From positions 2,595,891 to 2,659,890 of the forward strand of contig QANY01004770.1 of assembly GCA_003255025.1 (NCBI GenBank): a stretch of 64,000 nt of DNA, given 5' to 3'. The stretch is from Datisca glomerata (Eukaryota; Streptophyta; Magnoliopsida; Cucurbitales; Datiscaceae). Made by a program: the position numbers and the translations under genes. This document shows positions 9,967-22,929 of the stretch, piece after piece. The notes beneath the pieces were generated by a model. It searched no databases, was not told the DNA's origin, and saw only the letters and a list, made by a program, of their open reading frames with translations. Positions within the stretch are counted from its first letter, which is position 1; each line of letters begins with the position of its first letter.

Positions 9967-12900
9967 TAGTAATCAATTCCGTTTCGGTGGTCATTTAGAT
10001 ATTTTTAAAATAATGGAACATTTTAAATATTTTTGTATTCCGGTGTTCCCTTTCAGATGCATTGAAATGATGTTCTTCATCCCTTCAAGCTACCGGAAAA
10101 TGATACTCATGTTATATTGACCAAAATAGCCATAAAATGTCTCTTTTTACGGGTGATTTTCTAATTGTTGAGTTTAGTTAAATATTTTTTACCAATATGA
10201 CTGTTGAAAATAAACCTACTTAAACTCTTTGGTGAAAGTTAATCACCGTCGAAGATGAGTTGAAGCACCGTCGATAATTATTAGGGTCGAAAAAATGAGA
10301 TATGGTTGGCATTTTACGCTCCTTTATTTTGACAGTTCAAAATTTCGGTCACATAAAATAAAATTATAAAATTTATAATATATAATATAACTAAGAAAAA
10401 ATTGAATCATAGGCTATAACTTGCAAGCTACGGATAATTACCATTAAAATTCAACAAAAACATCTTACTATATCAAAAGAGGCTTGAAAGAGAGAATATT
10501 TTAATTTCCTTTTTTACCCCTTAAAGCCTGTTAAAACATAATAAAAATGAGGGATTTCACTTTATTCTCATTTATTTCTTATTATGAAATTTTATTATAT
10601 TTTTAAATAGTTTGTAAAATAAATACTTTTATAATATTATGTGATTAGAAATGTGGATATATATAAAGATGAATTTCGAGATCTTTTATACGACAAATAT
10701 TTATTTTTAAGTCAATAGTAATTTGTCCATTAAAATTTAATAAATTTAATATATATTATACACTATGTATGCTATATTAAAAAAGGGTTTGAATGGGAGT
10801 AACTTTTGATTCATTTTCACCGCTTAAAGCCTCTCAAAACATAGTACAAATTAGGAATTTCACCTATTTTCGAGTTTAATTCATATAATGAAATTTTATA
10901 AATAATTTATTGAAAATAGTTTGTAAAATTAAATAATCTCATAATATTATGTGATTAGAAATGTAATTATATGGAAAAATGAATTTCGAGATCTTTTATA
11001 CAACAAATATTTATTTTTAATCAATATTAATTTATTTGTTAAATTTAATAAATTAAATATTATACAATATTTATCTTATCAGGAACATACAAATTCATAT
11101 CAACAAATTTAGAGATGTAACTTAATATATGTTTAAATAAAATAAATTATCTCTTAATATGATACAAACAATTCTTAAGAATATGACAAATTAATGAAAT
11201 ACAATCATTTTCTATATACTATTGAAAGATCAATGTTATGCAGTATGATTTCAACATTATAACTACAAGATTGTACTTATTATTGTTGCTATTTCACTTT
11301 ATTTTACTTTAGTTTAGTTATAACAATTTTTAAAGATCATAGAGTTATTTCAATGTTAATATTATTGTCAAATTTTTATGTATATTTTAAATTAATTTAA
11401 CACGTGCGAAACACGTACTTTTCGGCTAATCATGACATTATCATAAAATTAAATTAAACACCCAAAAGCAACATCGCAAAAACTGAAATACAAGAACCTT
11501 AAAATCAATTCAAATTATATATGTATTAACCATCAACAGTGTCATAATTCACATCATAAGCTTGAGTTTCACTATCATCCTCATTTTTTACATGTCTCAC
11601 GCTCGGTTATTGTGTCAAGTTCATTTTCTACATTGATATCTTCTTCAACATGATTTCATGGCTTCTTTAGCATGATCAATTGCCTCAAATAAAAAACTCA
11701 TTGCTGGTTTCGCTTCACCATCAACCATGCGAAGAACAACTAAAGGTTCACTAACTTTCACCATATTCGCTAATCGCTAAATCAGTCCAAAATTATGTAC
11801 CCACAAGAATATCAAGGATTTCACACGCAGTCTAATCGATACTTTACTTTGATTGTTACCAATCAGGACTTAAAAAATTCGTTGAAGCTCAACTAAAATT
11901 TTTAAAAGAAATTGCAAAGTGAGGAAGTTTATGACAAATCTTGTGATACATGGACGTATTAAATCTCTACCACTAGTGAACTTCGTTCTCATCAAGTTGA
12001 GTATCTACGAGTGACTATATATGTACTTTGTGAGCTTCTTTACACATGTTTTTTTATCGGTTTCTTTGCACATGCTATTACTTGTGCATTCATAGGAAAC
12101 TGATCGGGCTTTGCCATATCTTCCAAAATTAAATCAATGATGTGTGTTGCACAAGACGTGAAAAAAATGTCTTATATTTGTCCACTACTTTCCTTGTCCC
12201 TGCTTTATAACTAGCCTCATTATCAGTTATAAATTGTAGAACATTATTTGGCCTTACATATGCAACAACCTCATCAAAAAGGTTAAACAACACATGCATT
12301 TTTACATATTCCACCAGTAACAATGGATTTCAAGAACATCAATCCAGTTTTACAATACACAAGGAAATTAATCAAAGTTCTACTTGTTCCATCTGTCCAT
12401 CCATCAGCCATAATAGTGCATCCATAAGTACTTCATTGTTGTCTAAAATAATTCATCAAAAGATTCACTTCATCAGCTAGGTTTTTCAAAAGTCATCCTC
12501 TAAGTTCATGTTAAGAAAGGCAACTTGTAACTTGGCCTCATTGAAGCTATAGCATCACCCATTGGTTGAAAAAGATTAGACCTAGCTGCATTAAAATGAA
12601 TGTTTGCATCAAACCTCCATCGTGCATTTGCTATGTCAACGATATCTTTTTGTTCTTTTGTAGTCAATGCTGACTTAATGGTAGGTTTTGATCCAACAGA
12701 CGTTCTTGGATTAATTTCTTCTTCATGATATTCAAGTTCCTCATAATTAATTTCCTCATCAATATCAAATGGGCGTCCTATGTCATGATCTATTTATTTT
12801 CTCCTTCCCTATCCTTTTTTTATTCTATAATTAATCTTTCCATTTGAACTTTGACATCCGAAGGGACCTTCGCACACTTTGCCACATTCTTAGAAATCTA

Positions 12901-13996
12901 AACCAAATGCTCCTTAAATCTTGTTACACCGCCTCCTTTAATAACTTTATCACAGAACATGCATTTCGATCGCCTTCAATTACAATAGCATAAGTCCAAA
13001 CTTGATCATCAGATAGAACTACACCAGATATTTTAAAAGATGTAGTAGATGAATTACTTTTTTCTCATCGAACTCCACCTCCACTTATTTCTAAGCAAAA
13101 TACTACATTGAATTTAAATGTTATGAATAAATCTAACAACAATCAACACAAATTCAGTATAATTATGCAACACATTCTCAAAGAAACAGAGTCAAATTTA
13201 GTTTCCTTAGAATCAAACAAATTCAGTTTGATTATTCAACACATTCTAAAAAAAATCTAACAAATAAACACTAGAAGGAAAACCGAAAACCACTGAACTG
13301 AATAGGAAAATAGAAAGCCACGAACAAACATGAAGCTAAACTAGCAGAAAAAAATTACTTTGAGAGAGAAAACTAAACCCACTGAATAAACAGAAACCCA
13401 TGAATAAATAGAAAAAAAAAAGTAATCACAAAAACTAAAAAATGACTTTGAGAGAGATAAACTAGCAGGAAAACCGAAACCCACTGCATAGTATTCGGGA
13501 AATACCTTTGAGAGAGAGCGATTCAGCGAGAGAGAGGGTTCTTGAACTTGAAGAGAGTTTGGAATTTAGAGCTTGAAATGTCTTCTTCTATCTAGGGAAG
13601 TCGAAGCCGATTAGAGAGAAAGACAGGGATGAGAGATCGAGTGCTTGAGAGTGAGAGAGGAAATAAGACGAAATAGGGTCTTGGGAAGTTGGGTTATTTG
13701 GGCTGAAATGAGTCAATAAAGAAGAGACTAGACTATAGAGAGTTGGGCTATTTTTTATGGGTAATGGAATGGGCTGAAATGAGTCAATAGACTCTGGAGA
13801 GTTGGGCTATTTATTTTGGAATTTTCATTGTTTTTCCCATTCCAGATGAAATTGAGAAATTTCGTTCACAATTCTTTTTCCGGCAGAAACACTCCAAAAT
13901 TTTGGATGAAAAATGTGACCCCCCAATACAATTTTAGTTCCTTGCTGGAACTAGAATGTTCCAGCCATTTTGGCCAGTATGAACGGTTTTGATAAC
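9967..13996 (-). mobile_element. Ac-like hAT transposon relic
   Basis: The terminal inverted repeat is imperfect: TAATCAATTCCGTTTCGGT at 9970 versus, in reverse from 13995, TTATCAAAACCGTTCATAC. Flanking CTAT-TATA sequence on both sides is a possible imperfect target duplication. The transposase on the minus strand is broken: BED zinc finger CMFCDKVIKGGGVTRFKEH at about 12967-12905, then at 12323-12129 the block FNLFDEVV..VLQFITDNEASYKAG, typical of plant hAT (VVTDNAANYVAAG). C-terminal coding relic and 3' end lie near 11.5-12.1 kb. A Helitron sits in its 3' non-coding part. Confidence 0.75.
10463..11429 (+). mobile_element. Non-autonomous Helitron
   Basis: Starts with TC after A (A at 10462, TCTTACTATATCAAAAGAG) and ends CTAA at 11426-11429 followed by T, the A/T insertion rule of Helitrons. 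Just before the end is a perfect 5-bp stem: ACGTG (11402-11406), loop CGAAA, CACGT (11412-11416), 9 bases from CTAA. No Rep/helicase coding. Internally duplicated: about 10475-10745 is repeated at about 10775-11045 (shared TAAAGCCT, ATAATATTATGTGATTAGAA, GAATTTCGAGATCTTTTATAC), so it contains two 5'-end-like copies. Confidence 0.7.
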
Positions 13997-14663
13997 TATA
14001 TTATATACACATTCGTCTCCTGGGGAACAAAATATAGAGAGAGAAAAAGTGTTTTGAGTGATATTCAATTTTACACTATTTTTTAGTTCTGTTGTCTATT
14101 TATTTTACAAAATCTTTCAAGTTAAAACTTTTTATTTAGACATTTGGTTTTAATGCTCTTTTAAATTTGTTCTTAAAGCTTTTAAGCATTAGAACGGTTT
14201 GTTTTCTAAAGAAAATCATTTTTACATGGAGTGATTTTGTGAGGCTTTTCTAGAAAACACATCAAGAATTTTTTTGTTCACACTGCAAGAAGATGAATCG
14301 AGATCGCTTGTGCCTTGACGTAGATGAGATTGACGAGTGGTGGTTGCTTGTGCCTTAAAGAGGATTCAAGATTGACGAGCATGCGTCACTGAAAAGCTAA
14401 GGCGTTGGTACTAGGAGTCTAGAGGTGCGGCAAAATGACTAGAGGTACTTGAGTTGATTTATAAAGTATGATCTTTATACTCATTTAAATTATTAGTGGA
14501 CTATTTACTGAATAAGGTCCTGTGGTTTAACCCATTTGGGTTTTTCACTTAAAAATATTATATGGCCATCTCCTGCTCTCTATCTTTCTATCTTTATATT
14601 GTTATTGATAAGATGAATGGTCGATATGATTTTATATGATATTTTCGGCTGTGCTAAATTAAT

Positions 14664-15790
14664 TTGATTCATGTTAAGATTTTTGGATATCAACCTATTC
14701 ACCCCCTCTATTTTCTTTTTTTGAGTTCACGTATAGGTTTTTTCAATTTGTATCAGGGCGGGTTATTAGATACACTTAGTGAGATTCTAAGTTTAGCTCA
14801 TATAATGAACTCTAAAAAAATGTCTCGAGACAGTTGTTCAAATAGTGTGCAATCTAATCTGGATGAATGCGAGGATTTTTGTATAAAAAGGGCATATGAG
14901 AAATTGTACACTCAATTTATTAAATTGAAGAAGAAGGAGGACAAATTGAGCAAGAAGGTAAAATCGGTAGAAAAAGAGAAAGAAGAGTTGTGCTAAGATT
15001 ATGAAAAATCTAAAATTGATGTGGATGAGCTTAATAGTGAAAAAGAATATCTATTAGATAAGATTATATTTCTTGAAAGTTGTGTGCATGAAAAAAATGA
15101 GATTGTTAAGGTTATGAATACTAGGAAGTTGGAGCTTGAAAGAGATTTGAATGAGTCTAATGTGAAAATTAAGAAATTGACTCTAGGCACTGAAAAGTTG
15201 AATTCTTTTCTTAGTTGAAAAATCTTTTAGAGATAAGAAAGTCTTGGTTACATTGATGAAAATAAAACATCATCTAGTTCTAAAACTACTTTTTTGAAAG
15301 CTAATATTTCTCCTAAAGCTAAGTGTGAAACTCATGTTCTAAGTCTAAAGTTGAACCTAAGATGAAGCCTAATGTTTTCTATTCTACACATTTAAACGTG
15401 ACTTGTCAACACAAAGGGCTATATCCACATGTCATCACTGTCGTATAAAATGTCACATTAGACCTATGTGCTCGAGACTTAATAGGAACATACACATGAT
15501 TGTTGCTAAGACGCAAGATTACATTTCATTCCTACACGTCATTGTGTTTGAGGTCACATAAGTTAAAATTATGACATTCTTATTTATTCATTCAAGAATA
15601 TCTTTAGTCCTTATAATTCTAGATGTACTTATCACTCATATAGACCATTATATAAGACTTTGTTACATGCATCTCAAGTGAATCATTTTAGTCATTTTGG
15701 AAAGATAGTGAAAGTTAGACATATGTGGATTAGGAAAGAGGACTTGCATGACTTCAAGTGAGTGCATTCATTTCTAGTGTCTCAATCTGT
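14664..15790 (+). pseudogene. SIRE-like gag relic with coiled coil and zinc knuckle
   Basis: The frame from 14664 crosses the LTR end and primer binding site, so the real gag start is probably the ATG near 14805 or further in. 14860-14995 and 15021-15218 encode a long charged coiled coil (KKKEDKLSKKVKSVEKEKEE, then repeated NEIVKV..ELERDLNESNVKI), separated by a stop at 14994. Near 15415-15470 a broken knuckle reads CHHCRIKCHIRPMC, the SIRE-type CHHCGxxGHIRPxC with a damaged centre. The remainder is cut off by the CACTA insertion at 15796. Coiled-coil gag plus HIRP knuckle is characteristic of SIRE/Maximus elements. Confidence 0.75.
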
Positions 15791-16624
15791 ATACTCACTA
15801 CTACAAAATAGGGTTAGATGACGGGTAAAATCCGTCATTATAACCTTATATTGACGGCTGACCGATTGTCATCTACCGGACTATTATCTTTAGTCATTTA
15901 AAAATAATCATCATTATAAGGGGGTACAATGACGGAGAATCTCCATCATCGTAGGTACTGTGAAAAGTAGATAGATGATGAGGAATCCCCATCATCCTAG
16001 TCGTCGTAAAAGCATCAAGATGACGGGGATCCCTGTCATCTTAGTCATCACAAAAGCATATAGATGATGGGGATTTCCCGTCATTAAAAGTATCCTAACT
16101 CTTTAAAAAACTATCATGGAAAGGCATTGTCTTCCAATGACAGCCCTTTAACATGTTCTAATATTTTCTATCACTTTTCTACTATTTCTTGAAAATTCTC
16201 AGGAGCTTCTACTTTCAGTTCCAGGAAAAACTTGAACTTTAGATAACTTAAGCACCTAAACGATCAGTAATAAATGATCTAATAAAAATTGGGTTATAAT
16301 TGAACTGGCAGAAAATCAAATTTCACAAAGTGAACAGTAAACATGAGTGTCTTGTAGAATTTTGATATAAAATCTTACCATTACAAGTACTATATAGATA
16401 AGGTAGAATTATATGCCAATTTACCAAAATTACTAACAACAAGCATTTGGTTTCATTGATACCATAAACTTTCATTAACTATATATACCATCTACTTTTT
16501 GGGCTAGAAATAATGATTAATGAAGATACTTTATCAGTAGAAAAGTATCATTATGTAAATCATTATTTTTTCGAGTTATGGGCAGACTGTCAACTAGAAT
16601 TTATGAATATTGAATTCTCCAAAG

Positions 16625-17051
16625 TCATATCACATGTTGCAATACTGGACCCATGAAGACATTGAAAGTGAATGTAACATACCATTTTAGAAGCACTTCT
16701 GGATTATACGTAAAGAGATTCCTTCGGTGAAGATTTTCCACATAAATTTTTAATGAAAATAAACACTTCATGGCTTGCTTGAATGGTTTTCTACTTGTCC
16801 TATAGTGGTTACTCTTGTACTTGCAATCTTCTTTGCTTTTCTTTAAAGTTGGAACTGTTGCTGCAACATTCTCGGTTGATATTTTTTTCTTTGTTTTTCT
16901 CAAACGACACTTTTCTTCTCTTGAAAAATGACTGATTTGTAACATTTCTTTCAATAAAAAATTCCACAAATGATTGCCAAGAATCACATACTATGCGCAA
17001 GCACCTATAAAAGAAAAAAAGAAAAATAACATTAACTGAAAGGAACTGCAA
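16625..17051 (-). pseudogene. Possible Transposase_24-like fragment in the CACTA element
   Basis: Two overlapping minus-strand frames at 16625-17051. The 17051-16809 frame has CDSWQSFVEFF followed by VSFEKNKEKNINRE and SSNFKEKQ, which resembles the WxxFVxxx..SxxNKENRxK..GSxxF pattern of the plant En/Spm-type transposase domain. The match is weak and short. It is split by frame changes and cannot be functional. It could instead be chance similarity. Confidence 0.35.
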
Positions 17052-20000
17052 AAGTTACAGAGTTTTGTCCATTTGTATGATAATGAATAAAAGCTTTAAA
17101 CAAGTTAAGATAGAATAGTGTACGTAAAAATAGTGTACCTTAAGATTACTCTAAACAATAGATTTCTGCATTTTTTGAGATAAGATAATCAAGACGCACT
17201 TGATGATCGTTGCACAACTATAATAAAAGTTAGCAACAACATGTCTAAGATTGTAGGAGTCAGGAACTACAACTAAGGGCAAAATGAACAATTCTAACTT
17301 ACGAAGCAAAAAAGGGAGAAAGGAAATGGAATAGGTCCAGATATCCTATAATGATAGCGTAAGAATTACCTCTGCAAGAAAAAGATGGAGTAGAATCACA
17401 GGATTAAAAAGGTTTGAAATATGAAAAAAATATCTTCCGCCACATCACGACACATGCCTCGCTCATTTAACCTAAACAAGATCAGAAACAAGTAAGAGAA
17501 CACGTTTATTGTCTAATGTCACTTCTTCTCATGACAAAGAAAGCAAATACTTATTACCAACCTTGGCTATGTGCCAAAAGGTACATTAAGCATTTGCAAT
17601 ACCATTTTAAACAATAAATTATCCTACAATTAAGAGTGGAAAATAAAGAATTAAAAAGAGCGGACTTGAGAAGAATTATATGAATAGAAAAATACTAAAA
17701 GAATTCTACAAACATTTGCATATGAATTAAATGATATGCATAAAAAAGAAAGTTGTCTTGATAATTCCCCTTTTATTTTACTTATTTTCTGGCAGATAAA
17801 ACATCACTCTTATTAAGAGAGAAGGGAGTGGGAGATCACAATTTGCATATCTAATCTTTAAAATCTACATGATTGAACATCATAGATTGTATGTCTAAAC
17901 AAAATGGCACAACCATGGCAGTGTGAACTTGGTAAATATAAACCACATGGTCGAACAACTTGCAAAGTTTAATACAGCACACAAACCTCTTGGATGTAAA
18001 GTTGGATAAACGATAACGCAAACTTAACATAATTTTTCTAATACACTTCTTGTTCAGAAAACATATCACTTGGAAGCTGCCCCTGAAGCCCCTTAAAAAG
18101 CTTACCATTTCTCACCACAGTCACCCCCACTGCACTTCATATAAACAAGATTTTGTTGGACGTGTCCACTTAGGAAGATCAAACTACAAGAACACTTAAG
18201 CAAAAGGAAAATAGTCAGTCTTTGTAGATGGTGCAAACGTAGAGTATTGTGTACGTCTCCATGAGAAATGCTCAAAAGAAATGGAGAATCGTGTAGACAT
18301 TCACCCTTACCAAACTCAACTTCAATGGGGTGCCATAAGATCTCGTGGAAGTGATTATGGAGAAGTTCTAACCATAGAAAAATAGTGGAACACCCAAGTT
18401 GACTTTGGTAACTAAGCATGACCATCAAAACATGCATCATTCTTCAATTGCTGACGTCAAAGTACATTTATATGCGCACACATTGACAGAGATACATACA
18501 TGCATGTATGTACGTTCGCACCATCTGCAATTTGTGCATCAATATAGACGTCAACATTACTTGTTTATACACAACCGAAAATAATATTCTAGTAAGATAT
18601 ATTTGTAATATCAGCATGACAGTAAATGTTATAAATATTAAAAGAAAGAAAGTGTGAAATATTTCCAAAAGATTTTCCTAAAAGTGAAAATATTTCCAAC
18701 AGTTGTTTGTTCTAGATACAAAAATGAAATGACACTCCCATAATTATTTCAGGTTGTGAGACACATTAAAATGCAAAATAAGTCCCCAAAATGCAAATAA
18801 AGAAGGAAAAATGTTTTAGGAGTATCTCTCAAATGGTACAAATTGTACAAATTGAATATATTATTTAATCTAATAGATATATTTCAAATAATAAAAAACA
18901 TAATCAATGAATTGAAATATATAAAATAATTAATTAAGTCAGACATTGAGATGTTGGAGACACGTTTAATATCATTCCTTACATTTTTGTGACTTGGTTT
19001 GTATGATCATGTCTAACATGACCACTGTGCTCTTGCTTTAAGAATTTTAAGATATTTCGTAAAACCTGAACTTTGCCAGTCAATGTGGACAAGTTCACAT
19101 TTTTCAGTCTGGCTCCTAAGTTATCACGAAAGATTGTTGAACCATGATCTAGATCTTCACTACCACCAAATGTTGAAGAAGACAAAATTTTAGTTGTAAT
19201 TACTGATTCCATGCAAATGGACAATGAATTAATAAAATCATCCATATTTTTTCCCTGAATAACAGTTATTGTTAGGACAAGAAGCATAATATGCTACATT
19301 TCGACTTCAAGAAGTGGAACGTACAAATACAACAAGAAACTCAGATATGACTATAAGAGTATTGCCCGCCAGATGTTGGACATATTGACTTTTCATAGTT
19401 AACAATGCTTACCTAAATGAAGAAGGAAATCCAAAGGTTAGTAGCGGAAAACCAAAGTATCCTATACATTATAAGAACAACTCTATCAACTATGCACAAT
19501 CAAATTTGACAAAAGAGGGATCAAATTTCAAAAGATACAATTTACATCACACCAGGGTTAAGGAACATCCAGTCCCATCCCCCCTAAAAACAAATTGCTT
19601 TCCAAGTAAGGTTGTCAAATTAAACATCCAACTAGATAAGTTCTTTTGATGATAAAGAAGTCTGAAGTAGATAATATAATAACGATATTTGTTATATTGA
19701 ATAATGATGTTGTTTCATCTTTAAGTCTGGGTACATAGATATGTGATATTTATTGTGACATAACTGTGACACAATTTCTTTCTTACTAAAAAGAATTGTG
19801 ACAATGTTACATAATGTCCTTTCATTATGAGTCTTAGAATTTCAAGTAACTCAATTGAAACGAAGTATACATTGCTCTACAATGAAAAATTACCAAGTCA
19901 ACAATGACTTTCATCATACGGAGATGGTCCTCTACATTTGGTTTCGACCCCTCTGCACATTCCTAGCCAGAAGCCAACTCTGCCACCATGTCATCCTGCT

Positions 20001-20360
20001 TAAGAATGAAGATAATATTTCAGTGATCTACTTAGAACTTGATAGGCTCAGAATAAACTGAGGGAGACTAACACTATGAGACTTGCAATCCATTTCTTGG
20101 ATACAGAACTGAATTTTAGTTAAAACCAACACCAGAAGCAGTTCATGTGTATATAATACCATATGAGTAAAAGATTTCATGAATAGTAAAAATGGGGCAA
20201 GGAAAAGTCATAACCTGAGAGAGAGTAAGAAAATCCGCTTTCTCCTTCTCTTTCGAAATCAAAGCCACCTCTTCCTTCATTGATACAGAAAAGTTCATGT
20301 GGCTAAAGAAGAAACTCACTGTCGGTGAGGTTATGATGAGAGTCTGCGTAGAGGCATGGT
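17052..20360. other. Interior of the CACTA element, no recognisable gene
   Basis: AT-rich DNA with short open frames on both strands (for example minus 18102-18440, 112 aa, and minus 18979-19287, 102 aa). None shows a domain I recognise, and none has an obvious splice-linked partner. It may hold exons of a decayed TNPD/TNPA-like gene or a captured host fragment. I cannot tell which from sequence alone. Confidence 0.4.
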
Positions 20361-20790
20361 TGATTCAGGAAAAGAAATCCACAAATGAATCCAGGAAAGT
20401 AAAATACTTTGCAAAGTGAAATCTCATAGTTGATTCAGGAAAAGAAATCCACAAATGCTCCATAAATTTCTCAACCCCAAAAATTAGAGAGAGAGAGAGA
20501 GAGTATGTGTGTGTGAGTTTGGGAGCTCGGGAATTTTTGAGATAAAGAGAGAGACCAAAAAGAGAAGAGGGGCAAAAGAGAAAAAACCCTAGGTTCTCTG
20601 ACACCCATTCTCTTAGCTAAATAGAGGCTGAGGATGAAAACATACACATATAGAAAATACACTATAAAAAGTAGAACCTCATCGGCGAACCCCACCGTCG
20701 AAGCTCGCCTAGAAGCCTCCATGAAGCTCACCTGGCGCACAGTCTTCTCTTCCAAAATGCCACTCACTGCTGTAAAAGAGAAAATAGACT
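20350..20790. repeat. Low-complexity and short repeats near the CACTA right end
   Basis: TTGATTCAGGAAAAGAAATC occurs twice (20361 and 20432), and a GAGAGAGAGAGAGA tract (20489-20502) runs into TATGTGTGTGTGAG. Minus-strand frames here are low-complexity and unlikely to be real proteins. Confidence 0.6.
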
Positions 20791-21104
20791 GTGAACAGTA
20801 AACTATGGTTTAGGATGGATTAAATAGGATGGTACTTCCGTAAATAAAATGAACTTTAGGTAGTTAGTAAGTTTTTTTTATACTATAGAACTATGACAGG
20901 TTTTTCCCACTGTCATTATAAGAAGTTATAATGAGAACCCAAAAATTAGTTGTCATAGTAGATAACACATTGATAACAGCTAATTTGTGAGCTGTCATCT
21001 TACCCAAATCACCCCAGCCTACATTATTTTCTTATGACAGATTTTAGAGAGTTATCATTGTATCATAGATGTGGCTGTCATTGTAAGCCAAAATTGTAGT
21101 AGTG

Positions 21105-22929
21105 ACTCTTGAACATTTATGTTTAATTGGGATTTTTAATTAGGTACTAACACTCATTTTTTTACCTTTTGGCATAATTTAAAATTATAAAAATACGAAA
21201 ATATTTTTCATTTAGGTCGTGCATCAATGCTAATGCTTCAAGAAAATATAAAAATAGTTTTTGATTTTTTCATGCATTTTTAAGATAAGCTTTGCTCTGT
21301 TGAGACTTGAAAGATGTTATGATATTCATTGATATAATTGAGTTAGACACACCATCTTAGTCGAATCAAATATAATTTTTTTTATCATTCTTCTATCTTT
21401 TGAGCATATTGATCAATTTATATATTCTCTTAGAAAACTTTTGAGTTTACTTGTTGAATTGATCACCCTAAGAATAAACTTTCAACTCTAAAAGACTGCC
21501 AACAACTTTGAATTTCTAATTTTTTTCCTCAATGAAAAAGAAGTATAGAAAATGTTAGCTATTGAAGTCTGAGTGAAAGCCTCCTTTAATGCAAAGAGAA
21601 ATTCATGGAATACATTTATTTTCTTATAGGACATGACTACCTTTTCTCTAGAGTGAAAGCCACTATGCAAAAAAAATGTTGAATAGCGAGAAAATAGAAA
21701 AAGAAGAATGTGTGTACTTGCTACATTTAAAAAATGGAGGAAACTAAGTCAAAATTATTGAAAGGATGATAGTTTGGTTTGATTTCTTGTGGAGTTTATT
21801 TGTTTTATTTCGAGAATTTATGGTTCTGTCAAAGTACTTACGAATTTCATATATATTGAGTATGATTGAGATCAAATAATTTTATTTGACAATTCTAAGT
21901 AAATGTATAGTTTTGTGCTTGTTGAGTTTTTTGTGCTTGTTGAGTTTTTTGTGCATACATTCAATTTTTTTTTGCATAAATAATTTGGAGCATGCCCATC
22001 TTTGATTCTCATGTTAATAGATGGCTTTGAGCCAAGTGGAACTTCTCTCCCCACTTACTTGAGAATCTCTCTCGAGGTTGGTTTTCGCTTTAGTGATTTT
22101 GTTGGCTTTGCCTTGGGCCTCTCCTTGGCTTTGCCTTGTTTGTAATTATCCTTATTGATAATATATTTGACTTGTTATAAAAAAAAAAATTTAGAGCATC
22201 CACATAGGGGGAGAACATGTTATTTAGAAAGATATAATCATGCATTTAGGGGAGTACATTTCATTTATTTAGGGGGAGATTTTTTTTTCATTGTTGCTTG
22301 TTTTGCAAATATTGCTTGAGTTTTTTATGTGATTTATATGCTATCATTCTTGGCAATCAGCTGCGTGTTTAACGAAATTTGAGGTGCTTACTATACTATA
22401 GAGATCAACCGCTATATCTAGCAATCGATCAAGGCATTATAGATGACCCCCTTGCTTTTATAGCCAAAATTGAGTGATGCTTTTAATAATGTATTTCGTG
22501 GTGGAAGATCGAGTTTTAGTCTTTCATAGTCAAATATTCCGATTCCTACATAAATGTGTTCCTATAATTATTTTGTTTTTAAAATCTCTTATGTTTAGAA
22601 TGTTTCACGTTCAAGTTCATTTTTGTGATTAATTTTACTGCTCGTACTTCAAGATTATCTTTACATGAATTAGATTGAGCTTTGGGTGTATTACCTTTGT
22701 CATTCCTTGACAAAAAGGGGGAGAGTTGTGGCGTTATTTGCTTATTGGTTTATCTATTTTTCCATACCTACCTACACTTGATCTTTGAAAGTTTCTGTTG
22801 CTACAAGATGCATAGTTATTAGTCAAATTCTCTTCGAGTCCAGTGTATCTGTTTTTATAAGTTGTATTTGGATTGGGTAGAATAAGTGTATTATAGTTTT
22901 GTTACGAAAATCCCAAAGCGGGAGATTTT
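21105..22929 (+). other. 3' internal region of the SIRE-like element
   Basis: No protein motif. It holds polypurine tracts TAGGGGGAGAAC (22206), TTAGGGGGAGA (22279), AAAAAGGGGGAGAG (22714) and AAAGCGGGAGA just before the LTR at 22930. A 21-bp unit TGTGCTTGTTGAGTTTTT is repeated about twice at 21914-21955. RT and integrase coding are absent from this element. Confidence 0.6.

Larger units (their letters stand above)
9273..14745 (+). repeat. Left LTR of the SIRE-like element (split)
   Basis: 9273-9966 and about 13996-14745 align in order with 22930-24367. Shared landmarks are GATCGATC motifs near 9495/23155, AATATAGAGAGA near 14032/23632, and AGAAAACACATCAAGAATTTTT near 14253/23861. Subtracting the hAT insertion leaves about 1.42 kb, the size of the right LTR. 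Confidence 0.8.
15796..21104. mobile_element. CACTA (En/Spm) transposon, 5.3 kb, probably non-autonomous
   Basis: Begins CACTACTACAAAATAGG at 15796 and ends CCAAAATTGTAGTAGTG at 21104, a good CACTA inverted repeat. It is flanked on both sides by the 3-bp target duplication ACT (15793-15795 and 21105-21107). Subterminal repeats are present: GATGACGGGxATCCCCGTCAT-like units at 15815-16090 and TATGACAGxTT/CTGTCATTATAA units at 20880-21090. No complete transposase. The interior is fragmentary (see 16625-17051) with a GA microsatellite at 20489-20502. Confidence 0.88.

Noticed and set aside
18102..18440. 112-codon minus-strand frame in the CACTA interior
   Set aside because: No domain recognised, atypical composition; kept only as an unexplained frame within the element.
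20365..20767. Two overlapping minus-strand frames of 79 and 98 codons near the CACTA right end
   Set aside because: Low-complexity Ser/Leu/Phe peptides produced by the GAGAGA/TGTGTG tracts.
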